This document shows, piece after piece, positions 48,109-59,678 of a stretch of 64,000 nt of DNA (positions are counted from its first letter, which is position 1; each line of letters begins with the position of its first letter). The DNA is from Liolophura sinensis. Its lineage: Eukaryota > Mollusca > Polyplacophora > Chitonida > Chitonidae. The notes beneath the pieces are model-generated. The model was not told the origin of the DNA and did no database searches. It saw nothing but the letters and a program-made list of their open reading frames with translations. The stretch spans positions 81,016,644-81,080,643 of the forward strand of contig NC_088295.1 in assembly GCF_032854445.1 (NCBI RefSeq), in the 5' to 3' direction. The position numbers and the translations under genes were made by a program.

Positions 48109-49123
48109 ATGGCGGCTGCGGAGTGTAAGCAAGTACATGTCAAGGATACAAAATAGCATCCCTCCCTCACTCGTGACATAGTAAATAAGACCTACACCGG
48201 GGAAGAAGGCGAGAAGTGAATCTAAAAGTACTATTGACTGGAAACGTCTTAAATCTCTCAGCCGGAGGAATGAGTCCAACGGGCCAACATTACAACAACA
48301 ACCTCCACTAGAAAGTTGTGGTGATAGCACCCAGGCTAATTCTGTCACTGACTTACTGTATGGGGCTCGGGAGGCTCTCTACCAGAGACAATGACGCAAG
48401 GTCTGTACTCAGCAACTAGAAACAAACACAAGTGCTATGAGTGAATCCGTCAGCCAAGTAAGACGGGAAAGTGCTGTAACGACACATGAATTGCAGACAA
48501 TGCAAAGACGCGTTGATGAAATATTATGAGTACAAAATGAAAATAGATGACTGAAGAAATCCAGAAAATTCCCCAAAATCAACTTTATTCCGAAGCCCGT
48601 TCCATGAGTTTCATGGAATCCCGGAAATGAAGACGCAGAAGCAGTAATCAAAAAGTTTATTGCTGAAAACCTAGACTGTGAAAAAGAAACTGTAAAAAAC
48701 GAGTTCATAGAAACAGCAGACCCTGCTCTGGAATCTCTGCACGCCCAAGACCAATGTGCAAGTTCTCTGAATATAAAGACAGGAAATTGTACGAGAGAAG
48801 TTATACAAGTCTAAATTCAGTAAAAGTGAACAGTACCGCGTGGAAATCGCGAATACTCGCCGTCGACTGGCAGCAATAATGCGACAAGCATGACAAGAGG
48901 GTCACTACGCTAAAATGGTAGCAGGCAAGCTCTACGTTGACAATATATTCTACGAGGAAAGGTTCAATCGAGTCTCGTTACCACAACCTTCAAATGACTT
49001 CGCCTTCTGCCTACCAACTGAAGTGTCTGTGCCATATCACTATCCACGTGAGCAACATGCACTGACTGCAGACGCAAAGACAACGCAGACGATAGAGCTT
49101 GATAACTACACAGAGTACAGTTA
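48109..49123 (+). pseudogene. LINE ORF1 remnant
   Basis: Starts at an ATG (MAAAECKQ) and soon has stops. Around 48430-48560 it encodes a heptad-like segment (SVSQVRRESAVTTHELQTMQ), then FHGIPENEDAEAV-like and GKLYVDNIFYEERF segments. This order (coiled coil, RNA-binding region, basic C-terminus) is typical of LINE ORF1 proteins. At least six disabling changes. Confidence 0.55.
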
Positions 49124-49740
49124 ACGGGACGAGGGTGGTACCGAGCGTACCTTCAGCTGGTGAGAATGGCGCTACACCAGTGTTCTCCATTAGAGAGCTC
49201 ACAATATGTTCAGTTAATGTTTGTGGATTAAAATCGAAAGTCCTCTCTCCAGATTTTGACATATTTGTCAATAAAAAAGATACTGTGATGCTGAATGAAA
49301 CGAAACTAAATGAACACGACATTATTGGCATTGCGAACTTTAACATATTGTCAAAACCGTCGGGAAACAGAAGAATAAAATGCAAGTCATCGCGGTGTTG
49401 GTTAAAAAAATAGTTCTCATCAGTTATCTGGGCGAGGTCTGTTGCTGGAGTGTGTGTATATACCACCTAAAAATTCTGTACATGTTGGCAGAGACTGTTT
49501 TTCTGATTTGTAGGATGATTTCAAGAGAGACTCTCCAAACTTTTTTGACGTTTCTTCTCAGAAACTGACGAGATTCAAGCTTTATACAATGGGACCATGA
49601 TGTTGCACAATTTACACTCAAATGTTAAAAAAATGTGGTGCAGTCACTAAACGATCCACCACGGACACGTCAGTAAACAGCTGGGGTCACAAGTTGACTG
49701 AAATTTGCACGAAGTCAAATCATTTAATTGTAAATGGGAG

Positions 49741-50140
49741 AGTTAGTCAAAACTAAGGAAATACAAAAGCAAGGTCTAGAGGCTGGTCAAGACAAATGAA
49801 TTGGGAAACCGACGTCTAGAGGCTGGTCATGACAAGGGAATTGTGAAACCAACGTCTAGAAGCAGGTCAAGACAAAGGAATCGGGAAGTCAACGACTTGC
49901 GACTGGTCAAGACAAAGGAATTGGGAAACCAACGTCTAGAGACTGGTCAAGATAAAGGAATTGGGAAACCAACGTCTAGAGACTGGTCAAGACAAAGGAA
50001 TTGGGAAACCAACGTCCAGAAGCAGGTCAAAACAAAGGAATTGGGAAACCAACGTTTAGAGACTGGTCAAGACAAAGGAATTGGGAAACCAACGTATAAA
50101 GGTTGATCAAGACAAAGGAATTGGGAAACCAACGTCCAGA
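49741..50140 (+). repeat. 40-bp tandem array inside the LINE endonuclease
   Basis: Ten units of exactly 40 bases (GGTCAAGACAAAGGAATTGG, then GAAACCAACGTCTAGAGACT); the first is the most diverged. The flanks read VNGRV before and SLNDYAIVSPNIF after, so the array amplifies the segment between them. The unit lacks stops in all three plus frames, so translation stays open while cycling through frames. Confidence 0.9.
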
Positions 50141-52167
50141 GGCGTAAGCTTAAATGACTATGCCATCGTAAGCCCAAATATTTTTCATATGATTACAGAC
50201 TCTGTGGGGTCTTGGACTTTAATGATCTACCGTCCGATGTACATTGTCCTACAACACTCACCTTACGAACTTCTGAACTAACCGAGGTCACCTAGTGTCG
50301 ACCCCCCACCCCTTCCCCTTTTCTTTAAATGGGACAGAGCCAAGTGTAGACTTTATGTCGAAAATATTGTTCTCAGTTTTGTTGACAGTATCTATCACAC
50401 TACCTTAGAGCTGTGCAATCGTATAGAGGCTTGGGTGACCAGAATACATCTATGGAAATCAATCAAGTCGTAGATAATATCTCGAACTGTCTGGTGAAAA
50501 GCGCTGAGAAAACATCTGGTCGCAGGTGAGCGCATAAAAACAGTAACAGACGCTTCCATAAACCTTAGTTTGATGAACAGTGCTCAACAAAACGCAAGAA
50601 GCTCTGCAAAACAGAGCTATATACCGCAAATACAAAACACCACAGAATGAATCAAAGTTAGGATATTCTATCAAAGAATATAAGCAGCATATAAGCAGCA
50701 ATAATAATAATGAAAACAAGTTACTCTACATACAGAGACAGATTCATTGACAGGCTGAACAATTTAGAAGCTCATGACTGCTTATACTGCGGATTGCGAA
50801 TGTACTTCTTGATCAGCCAGTTAGTTACACAGAAATAGAGAATGAAGTTAAGCTCATGAAAAACAACAAAACTGCTGGTCAGGACGAAGTTACTAACTAA
50901 TAAATCAAAAACACGGCTAGCATAATGATCCTCATCTATGACAGACTATTTAACCTGATCATGGATTCTATTCCTGAATCCTGGCCTCTCAGTAATATAA
51001 AGCCAATCTACAAAAACAAAGGCAACATTAAATACCTGGAAAATTATAGAGCGATTACTATACTTAGTTGCTTGGGCAAACTCTTCACAAGCATCATTAG
51101 TACGAGGCTTGCTAATTATTATGAATGTATGGAGATACTAAATGAGTCAAACGGGATTCAGGAGAGGTTATGGGTGCATGGACAACCTTTTTGTATTGCA
51201 TTATATTATTGAATACTACCTGCGTACGAAAAAAAATGTGTTGTTCACATGTAGATTTCTCAAAAGCAATGGATACTGCCTGGAGAGGATTGTGGTTCAG
51301 ACTACTGAATGAGGGATTGGGAGAGAAGTGTTTTGACTTGATAAGAAGTATGAATCAGGTTATTAAATCCTGTGTCATAACAAAAAAAACTCGAAATCTG
51401 AATTCTTCCTGTGTGAAGTCGGTGTAATACAGGGAGAGAATCTTTCGCCATTACTTTTTTCCCAGTACTTGAATGACCTAGAAGAGTTCATGATGCCTAA
51501 CGATGTTGTATCTCGTAAATCTCATGACATGACAGTCCAGATTGAAGTGTATAAATATCTATTTATTTTATTATATGCAAATGACACTATCATAATACCA
51601 GAAACTGAGAGCGGCCTTCAAAACACCTTGGGTGTTTTTAAAAATTATTGTATTTTATGGGAATTAGATGTCAACACCAAGAAAACTAAGATCTTGATAT
51701 TCTGCAAACGTTTGCCAAAAATTTTATTATCGTTTTAGTTCAATGGCTACGTCATTGAGATCGTCACGGAATATGTTTAAGTAGGCCACAGCAATAAAAC
51801 ACATAGGAACTTATTCGGCAGCTAGAAAACATGTCTTTGTCTCAAGGCACAAAAGGTTTGTGTGGCCTCTATCGAAAATGTAAAAATCTATATTTATCTG
51901 TTGACATCCAGTTGAGACTTTTTGGCAAAATCATTATACCTATTATTCTGTATGGTTGTGAAATATGGGGCCTTGAAAAACTAAATGAAATTGACATTTG
52001 TAATTTTACTGACAATGTTATAAACGTATACTGGGAGTGAAACGGTCAACTCCAAATTTTACAGTCTGTGGGGAACAAGGGGTTTACCCTTTGTATATAA
52101 AAGTGTACATGAGATATATCTCAGTTAAGATCGTTAAGATAATCTGAGTTAAGATCATCTAGTGTAA

Positions 52168-52255
52168 AGAAACAAAGCTCGGAAACATTATATACAAATT
52201 TATTTACAATCAAAATCTATGACCGTAGCAATGTTAAATCAATTCTATATACAAG
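52168..52255 (+). repeat. Direct repeat within LINE 3' part, left copy
   Basis: AAGAAACAAAGCTCGGAAAC to AATGTTAAATCAATTC recurs at 52720-52822 with few changes. The two copies are 552 bases apart inside the same element. Confidence 0.75.
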
Positions 52256-52719
52256 TGGTTTAAACATTGTATGGGACTCACAAGCTGTAAACATTGCAAC
52301 CTGTCTCTTAAAAGCCCTAGAACACACAAAGATCAGTTCCTCCAGAAATGGTTCAGTGATTGAATCATCTTCGAAGGAAGAATATTTAAGACATAGAAAA
52401 CAGACTTCCACCGAGAAAAATATCTTCTGTCATTAAATGAAATCCACAGAAAAGCCCTTAGTAAATTTCAGACAACCATTAAAAGACTTCTGATCGAAAC
52501 AGGAAGATGGTCTAAAACTGACTGGTCACATCGTCTCTATACAGCTTGTGAAACAGGTTGCACAGGTGACGAATATCACTTTCTGTTCGTCTATCCAAAA
52601 CTAAAGGAGTAAAATATAAAATAGATTGCCCTTATGTCTACTCAAAGCAAGCTGAATTAAAACTTCTTCTGCAATCTGAAGACTCGACCAGTCTAAAAAG
52701 ACTGTCCTTGTCCATAACG

Positions 52720-52822
52720 GAAGAAACAAAGCTCGGAAACATTATATACAAATTTAATTACGATCAAGAAATGTATGACAGTCCATGGCTTAACAATGTT
52801 AAATCAATTCTTTTATATGTAA
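52720..52822 (+). repeat. Direct repeat within LINE 3' part, right copy
   Basis: Matches 52168-52255 and contains 15 extra bases (TATGACAGTCCATGG region). After it the coding similarity stops, so the element may end here. Confidence 0.75.
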
Positions 52823-52840
52823 GTTTTAAATGGTGTTAAA

Positions 52841-53349
52841 TGATTTAAATCAGTGCCAGCACTCAGCTTTCAGTACATCTGAGAGTACGTATAATTGCAT
52901 TTTTATTTAGTTATATTAAGAACATTGTAAAGGTCGTAAACACATTCACAAAAACGTAACTAAACACTCACCGTCTCCAAATGTTCTCTTATATGTAACG
53001 CCTTAATAACAGTGGTGATTATATAAATGTATCTTACATTCGTGACACATATTTAACGGAATGTATAACATACATTCATGGTGTCTAACAGTAGGTTACA
53101 GACACAATCCACATAAAGATGCCTTGAGCTAGGTATAGACGATTTCATAGTTTGACATCATTAAATTAGCAAATTATACATAAATTTTGAGGACATAGAT
53201 ATTATCAAAATAGAAAGTCAAGAAAAAGCTAAAAAAACAAAAAAGAAAACAAAAACAGGAAAAAAAAGACAAAAGAGTTACCGGTATTCATCAAGAAATA
53301 GAAAGCCAATAGGCCTACTATTGTTCAGCTTTTGCCCGTTCCCCAGTCA
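52841..53349. other. LINE/lectin B junction and probable lectin B 3'UTR
   Basis: No coding sequence. An A-rich stretch on plus (53220-53280) and AATAAA on minus at 52907-52902 are the only signals; the latter could end the lectin B transcript 440 bases after its stop. Confidence 0.35.
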
Positions 53350-56300
53350 TTAGTCATTCTGCCCCACCCCATCTCCACGCCCCGCCTCATCTGCCACGTG
53401 GTAATAGGTGGAAGATGTATCAATGCCACGTGTGCGTTTTGCATTTGGAATACTGAGATGACCATACGCAGGATTAATCTGATCTCCGAAGAATGAAATT
53501 CCGGCAAAGGAATCTCGCTGGTTTATATTCGATGTCTGTGTGTCTCCTTCCGCGAGGTTAGCCGTCATGCTACCTGCTGTCTGGTCAGGGGAGATTACAG
53601 CGTATCCGTCATCGGTGTACTCTGTCTGATAGTCGAGACTGGACGACCTGTCTGTCCGACGTGATCCGCGAACCCTGAAAAGTTTTAGGAGAACACGTAG
53701 TATTACACATCATCTTAACTGAACTGCAGAAACAAACATGCAAATAACAATGTCTCATTTCTTTTCGGATTTCAATTTATTGTTCTGTTCATTAGCGTTT
53801 ACAAGGCCTTTCTCAAGAAATTTTCAATCATGGGACGGTCTTCCGGTTTGAACCAGTCGGAGATGGATTCGGTGAGCTTGCGACCTCACTGTTATACAGA
53901 AGGCGAACTGCTGTTAAAAATATACGCAAAGTATAAACTAAAATAACAAGAAACATTTTATATATATTGACTGATAACAGATAAAAAATCCTAGACATGC
54001 CTGCAGACGACGATCAGGACAATACCCACGACGAGGAGAATCCCAGCACTCACACCGACCCCAATATATACACCTGAAAAATGAGATATTAAAAAATGTT
54101 CATTTTTCATAAAGAACCTATCACAATTAAGTTTCAGAAGGTTTTTCTTCTATCGCAGCCATTTCTACCGGAACAAAGTACTTTGCAATCTTTACTTTAC
54201 ACCCCCTAAATTTGGAATGCTTAATTGGAAGAATAAAATCATAATCATTGATGGTGACCATAAACTATGGTGACTGGACAATCAGATTTCGTTTTTGGTT
54301 TTCAGTGTGTTATACATTGCAAGTGTTTGCCTGTTCCTTGCTTATTTTCGTCGGATAACAATTACCAAGTAAACTGTTTGAGCCAACCATGGCTGGCAGC
54401 GTCCGTGACTGGGTTGTGCTGCTGACTTTAGGACCAGGGGTAGCTGTAGCCACTGAAACAAGCGTAACAAAACAGCATCAGGTTGATGCGCACAGCGTTT
54501 AAAAACAATACGTAGCATATTTTTGAAGACAAAATTTAATCTGGGTTAAATCAAATACTCGTGTTCTGTTAGCTCTTTATGGCTGAAGTTACGTTTATGT
54601 CATCTTCACACAATGCAATAATTTGTCCAAGTTGTAGGCCTAAATACGGCAAGGAGAAATATCCTTTTTGGCTAAAGCAAAAAACGTATATGTAGGTAAA
54701 ATGTCACCCTCCTCCTTCCATTAAAGCCTGTAGAAGGCCCGTAATGCAATACATGATGTGGCATCTCCTTAACTGGCAGTGTATTACCAGAAATCTAGCA
54801 GCGTTAACGGAACATAGGCGAATGTCATATGTCAGTACAGTGAAGCTGAAAAACGTGTATTAAATTGTTAAATTCTATCAAGGTCACCAGTTTAGCACTC
54901 ACCACGTGGTTTTTTTCCCCCACAAAGCCCATAAAGACCTTTGGAAGCATTTTGAAAACATTGTGTAGTTGCTAAACCAGTCTGGTTCCAGATCAGGCAG
55001 CCATTATCCAGTGAGGGTGTGAAGTTCAACCATAGTGAGGAAACTTTTGTTCCTAGTTTCGACAAGGAAACAAACTTGATTTAAGTAAGCCTAGCATAAA
55101 ATGTTGGTATATTTAATAAATGGAGGGGAAAAAGTCACAAATAATCGTACCTTTATTTCAGGGAATAAGCACCAGTGTTTAAAGTATTTTTCACGAGAAA
55201 AAATATTCTTCTGATTTCTTGTTTTAGTGACATTTTGTGGAAATACTTTTACTTAATTGTAATTTTGATTCAAGAAGGTGAAAGCAAAATACCGTCAAGG
55301 AATCGCCAGTTGAGTCTGGATACTCCAATCCACACTTGTGTGTCTTTTAATAATTCAAATAATTCTCGGCCTAGTAAATCCGATCCCCAGTCCAGCTTCG
55401 CCAAGGTCCCTCCGCTTTTTTCGCAATGATCACCGGCATATTCGAATGGAACCGTTTTATCGGAAGTCCATAAAAAGGTACCGCTATTACCATAAGGTAC
55501 AGATCGTATCGCAGACATGTTGTCAGCTGCAGCGCATCACAAATGATTAAACATGAAACACATAATAACATCTGGCAAATTTTAATACATTATCCAGACC
55601 TGATGTAAATGTGAATGTGGCATTCAGAAGTCTGAATTACAGTCCAAGGTGGAAGTCATATATTACTCATGGATACTATGCTTTTTTACAAACCTTGTTC
55701 TTTTAAATGTACCACAATATTGTTATAAACTTCTAATCTTTAAAATTCATAAATTTATTGTTTATTCACCTATACTTACTAGACTGGCACAAGGCATGTA
55801 GCCTTCCATTGGATATGCGAAATTCGATGGAAAAATTATTAGAGACAGTTAAAGTTTCAGAGCCGTTTCGATTTTCGGTCATGTTTTTAGATCTCACTGC
55901 CAAAAAAGAAAAAAAAAGCATGGTTAAGGCCGTATTCATGATTTGTTTCCTCTCATATATATGACGCCGATCAGGGTTATGGGAGGAGGAATCCGAAGTA
56001 CACGAAGTGAGCTAAACCACCGCCCCTCGCCAGCTACCTGACAAAACTCCCAAGTTAAAGCCGCGGCGGTGTAGTAAATGCCTGTCAGCACTTTGGTCAG
56101 GAACCGATCACATATATTGTAAGAACAATCCTGCAGACGAATTAAAAATGAACATTTGTAAAAGGCTTTTAATAATATTCCATATTCATGCACATTACTT
56201 GGACATACAATTTATTCATCGGTAAATAACATTTACATTCGGTGTAACCTGATTAAACGACAACTTACTACATTTATCAGGAAGATTTACTCTTTGAAGA

Positions 56301-59300
56301 ACACAATTTAGGGAACTGTGTGTTTGCAATATCTTTACAAGTGTACATTACATACGGTTACCAGCAATTCCCACAATTTATCTGAGAGGAATTCTCAAAA
56401 GTTATCAGTGACACAAGCATTATGAGAAAATATTAAAACGTACTTGAGAACACATGTGTTTTATTCCCGTGTCCACTTGTCCACTTTAAAGGGTCCGTAC
56501 ACCCGTCCAATTTCTTGTTCACTTCTCTGCTGCCAATGTTCGTACATACACAGTGAGTTTTCTACGATAAAATCGGAAAATACAAAAGAAAGTTTACGTT
56601 TCTGCCAGGTGTGTATACACTCGTGATGGTTGTATCCTAACCATTTGTTTGTTTTCGAGTTAAGGTTGTATTCGACATTGCCTCTGCCACGGCGTCCTCG
56701 TGTACCAGCCATGGTTACCCCATCACCATGTTCCGACGACCCATAACTAGCATCTGTCAATGAAGTTGTTTCAGTTGTGCGTTAGAATAAGGTTGTGCAT
56801 GTTTTAGATAAAGAGAATGTATGTGCATCAACCACAAATAGACAAAGCTGATACAGAGTGTTTGTGTTTTCAGACTTCACTTTTTGTCTAGCGTGACCCC
56901 AGTGACCTTGACGTTATTCAAGATTCCGTACAAAATTTGCTCGTGGTGGCAGTTCGTATAGAGCCGCGCAGGCGCTATAATGTGTATGTTGCGTGCGATG
57001 AGTTTTCTCCCAGTATAGATGTAATAGTATTTCAGCCAGCCAGTCAGAATCGAATACTAAATATGTGTGGTCGTAGTTTGTGCCTAGCTAGTGGAACTTC
57101 CTGCTGGGCCATCTGTGGCGGCCGTCATTGTACATGAGACATGTAATTCGGGCGGGAAATGTTGTTAAGTTTGCCATGAAATTGCCACCAACAGAAAACT
57201 TACTTAATTAAGAACAAGATGAGGAAAGTTTTTTTTGTGAAATCGGACAAATTTTATTGAAACTGAAGACCAGAAAAGACGTATGGCTTATGTTTTTGCG
57301 TGGCAGAAGCGTGAAAATCTCAAGCTTGTTTACGCTCCGGAGCCACGCAAAAAATTCGTCCACGCCAGCCCGTATCCATTCAATGACTTATAATCATGAA
57401 CTTGTATGTCTAACTTTGAACTGATCATCATTTAAGCCGATGTCGTTCACTCTCCTTCCGCAATCTGGGCTAGGCAACCACAACAAAATCCCATGAAATT
57501 CGCGTGAGTTTTTTTTTATTTTTTATTTACACGCGTACGAATCTAGACATGTGTAAAAAAAATCGCGTGTTTATGGGATTTTGATACGGTCGAGTTTGGG
57601 AGATGGCATGTGGACGCTATCGGCTTTCACATAGATATGGCATTCGAAATCGTCTGGTGTGGGAGTTTATATACAGACAACCTAGAAGACCTCATCTTCG
57701 CTGATTAAATTTCTGTGTCTTTCCTCATGGTGAACGTATGCAAATTATTCATTTCAAAAAGATAATTATTGTCTTTTCAATCAGTGTTGTTACATCTTCC
57801 TTGCTGATATCTTGGATAGCTTCTGTCAACGATTTTCAATGATAAAGTATGTGAAATTTCTGAAAGTTCAGATCGAAATGACTTAGAAATTAACAGGCAA
57901 TATTGAACATGTTCTCATGTAGGGTGGACATAATGCTTCTAAAATAGGAGTTGCTGTCGAATTCCATACAATATACAAACATTCGCATATTTGCATGAAA
58001 AGGTTCAGACTTTAGAACTTTTTCCACGGCAATAACCTGAAAATTTTCACGGTTAATGGTGAACATATTAGGGAATTTGCGCACTCTGATGATAGGAAGA
58101 GAACAACATAATCCACGCTGATTGGGAGTTCGTGGGATATGTTCCGTTCCTTACCCGTGGGCATGCAGCATGCTAACAGTCAGCGAAAACCATCACTGAT
58201 GTAGACATTTCTGTGAAAACTTCGTGTATGTCATGTATATGCCTTTCTTTTTCGTGGTTATGGATTTGTCGTGACTATGACAATCCATATTTATTTAATA
58301 TGTCACGGGTTTATACTGCTGAAATCCAGTGACATTTGCATTTGGAAAGCTGAAATAACTGACAACTGACTTACATTCAAGAGTGCACGTCGGAAAAGGG
58401 AGCAAGACTGGAGACATTCGCTCAGGGTTGTATTTTCTCGGATATTTGCAGTGTGGTACGAATTGTTCACACACCCAGTCCATTGTCCGAAATAAAATAG
58501 TGAATTATCTGAAAATAGGAGTTATATAAATTTAGCCCTTAAAACTCAGAGAAACCACGTCTTTGAATACATCCAACAGCCTGAAGATAAAACCAAACCT
58601 ATAATATCCATTGCGACGAAGATTATGTATACCCACCACTAATACCACAAAAATAATTTGTATTCTTGTTCTTACCTCTGCTCCACGCCCGCAAGGTGCG
58701 ACCCCCGACCCAGACGTTCGTAATGTTTAGGTTTTCCGTCATGTCAGGTGTAAGTGAAGCCAAGGTTAAACCATCAGCTGCACAAATCTCCCGAGCAACA
58801 TGCCAGTTTTGAGTTGTGTTTTTTGTGATACACAGTCCATCAGGTGGGCCTCCTCTCCTACATTCTTTAGCATAAACATAAAATATTCAGCGCTTAAATA
58901 CCATAAATAAATATCTGACAGTGCCAGGAACAGGGTTAAGATTAAAGTGGATAGCAGCTTTCTGGTGTCGCCCTTCGTTATGCAGTTTAACATCATAAAT
59001 TAGAAAAGGTGTTCTAATTTCATTTTCTACACAAGAATATGGACTTGTAGAGCGAGATGTAGAGCGACTACGACTTATTTTACAAACAGTTGAATGTAGG
59101 CGACTGGATAAAAGAAATACACTATAGTACCTAGCTGTCGTCAGTGCTGTCACCAGTCTATAATCAGAACAGGGTTTCCAGCTGTGGACAAACTATAGCC
59201 CTTCGACAAAACGTAAGTGTGCAAACTCTGAGCTACTGCTGCATAAGATGCCTTAGAAAGTACCTAGTGGATTCGGAGGCTACATCCGGGCTCTGTCCGT

Positions 59301-59678
59301 TTCTTTCACTAAGAACCTGACCACTCTCATACAATCCAGATATCCTCCAGTAGAACGTAAAGGGTAAAGCAAATAAAACAATCATGGTGGAAATGAGCAA
59401 TCCATCACCTGATGTCAAGCGCGATTTGGTTGTTCATTTGAGCCGTATGTCTCCATCCGGCGAGCCTATATGGGCGATATGTTAATTGCCCATGGGCTAA
59501 CAACCTGTGTAGGTGTGCATACATACATACATACATACATACATACATACATACATACATACATACATACATACATACATACATACATACATACATACAT
59601 ACCGTTTGTCACAACGTTGTCTACAACGTTTGAACACAGGGAATACATTATCAGCGTAGCGAGAAGAAAATAATCCAT
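53350..59678 (-). CDS. C-type lectin-like/WSC-like receptor B, paralogue of receptor A
   Basis: Ten coding exons: 59678-59603, 58864-58676, 58508-58375, 56561-56444, 55896-55780, 55526-55293, 55052-54903, 54452-54366, 54073-54001, 53674-53350; 500 residues. From exon 2 on, phases equal those of receptor A, and exons 3 and 9 have identical lengths (134 and 73). Signal peptide MDYFLLATLIMYSLCS (an upstream in-frame ATG at 59714 is possible). Lectin-like half (NWHVAREIC, VWVGGR), WSC-like module (WTGCVNN, LSECLQSC, THCVCTN), second half ending LHALCQS, second lectin-like domain (CEKSGGTLAKL, VWIGV, GCLIWNQTG), a short Ser/Thr stalk, helix GVYIGVGVSAGILLVVGIVL, tail with LDYQTEY, DGYAVI, PAYGHL and STYYHV. 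Cysteines conserved in receptor A's exon 5 are partly missing here. Intron 9 uses a GC donor (AG|GCATGT). No frameshift. Confidence 0.82.
59517..59602. repeat. (ACAT)n microsatellite at a 5' splice site
   Basis: About 21 ACAT units. On the minus strand the exon 1 end AAACG is followed directly by GTATGTATGTATG, so the donor of lectin receptor B intron 1 is the first repeat unit. The Tyr-Val-Cys-Met open frames across it are artefacts. Confidence 0.92.

Larger units (their letters stand above)
48109..52840 (+). mobile_element. Non-LTR retrotransposon, copy 1 (degenerate)
   Basis: Plus-strand LINE-type element between the two lectin genes. It has a first open frame remnant (from 48109), an apurinic-endonuclease-like region (49196-50290) with an internal 40-bp array, a reverse transcriptase region (about 50860-52040) and a C-terminal Cys/His part (TGDEYHFLF near 52560). 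Many stops and frameshifts make it non-functional. Closely similar to the element from 61083. The 3' limit is approximate; no poly(A) tail or target duplication was identified. Confidence 0.8.
49187..52840 (+). pseudogene. LINE ORF2 remnant: endonuclease and reverse transcriptase
   Basis: Endonuclease start TICSVNVCGLKSKVLSPDFD and LNETKLNEHDIIG; part of the endonuclease is deleted relative to the second copy. Reverse transcriptase pieces: IPESWPLSNIKPIYKNKGN, LENYRAITIL, HVDFSKAMDTA, then LLYANDTIIIPETESG, in which the second Asp of the catalytic YADD box is Asn. ILYGCEIWGLEKLN and TGDEYHFLF follow. The clade was not determined. Confidence 0.75.

Noticed and set aside
55936-56193. 85-codon minus frame with DCSYNICDRFL after CTGCAG
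   Set aside because: It would join lectin B out of phase and has no counterpart in receptor A.
56461-56760. 99-codon minus frame that starts after a fair 3' splice site and has ECIHTWQK, reminiscent of LSECLQTC in exon 3
   Set aside because: The true exon 4 of lectin B (56561-56444) overlaps it in another frame and matches its paralogue with correct phases. At most it is a decayed duplicate of exon 3.
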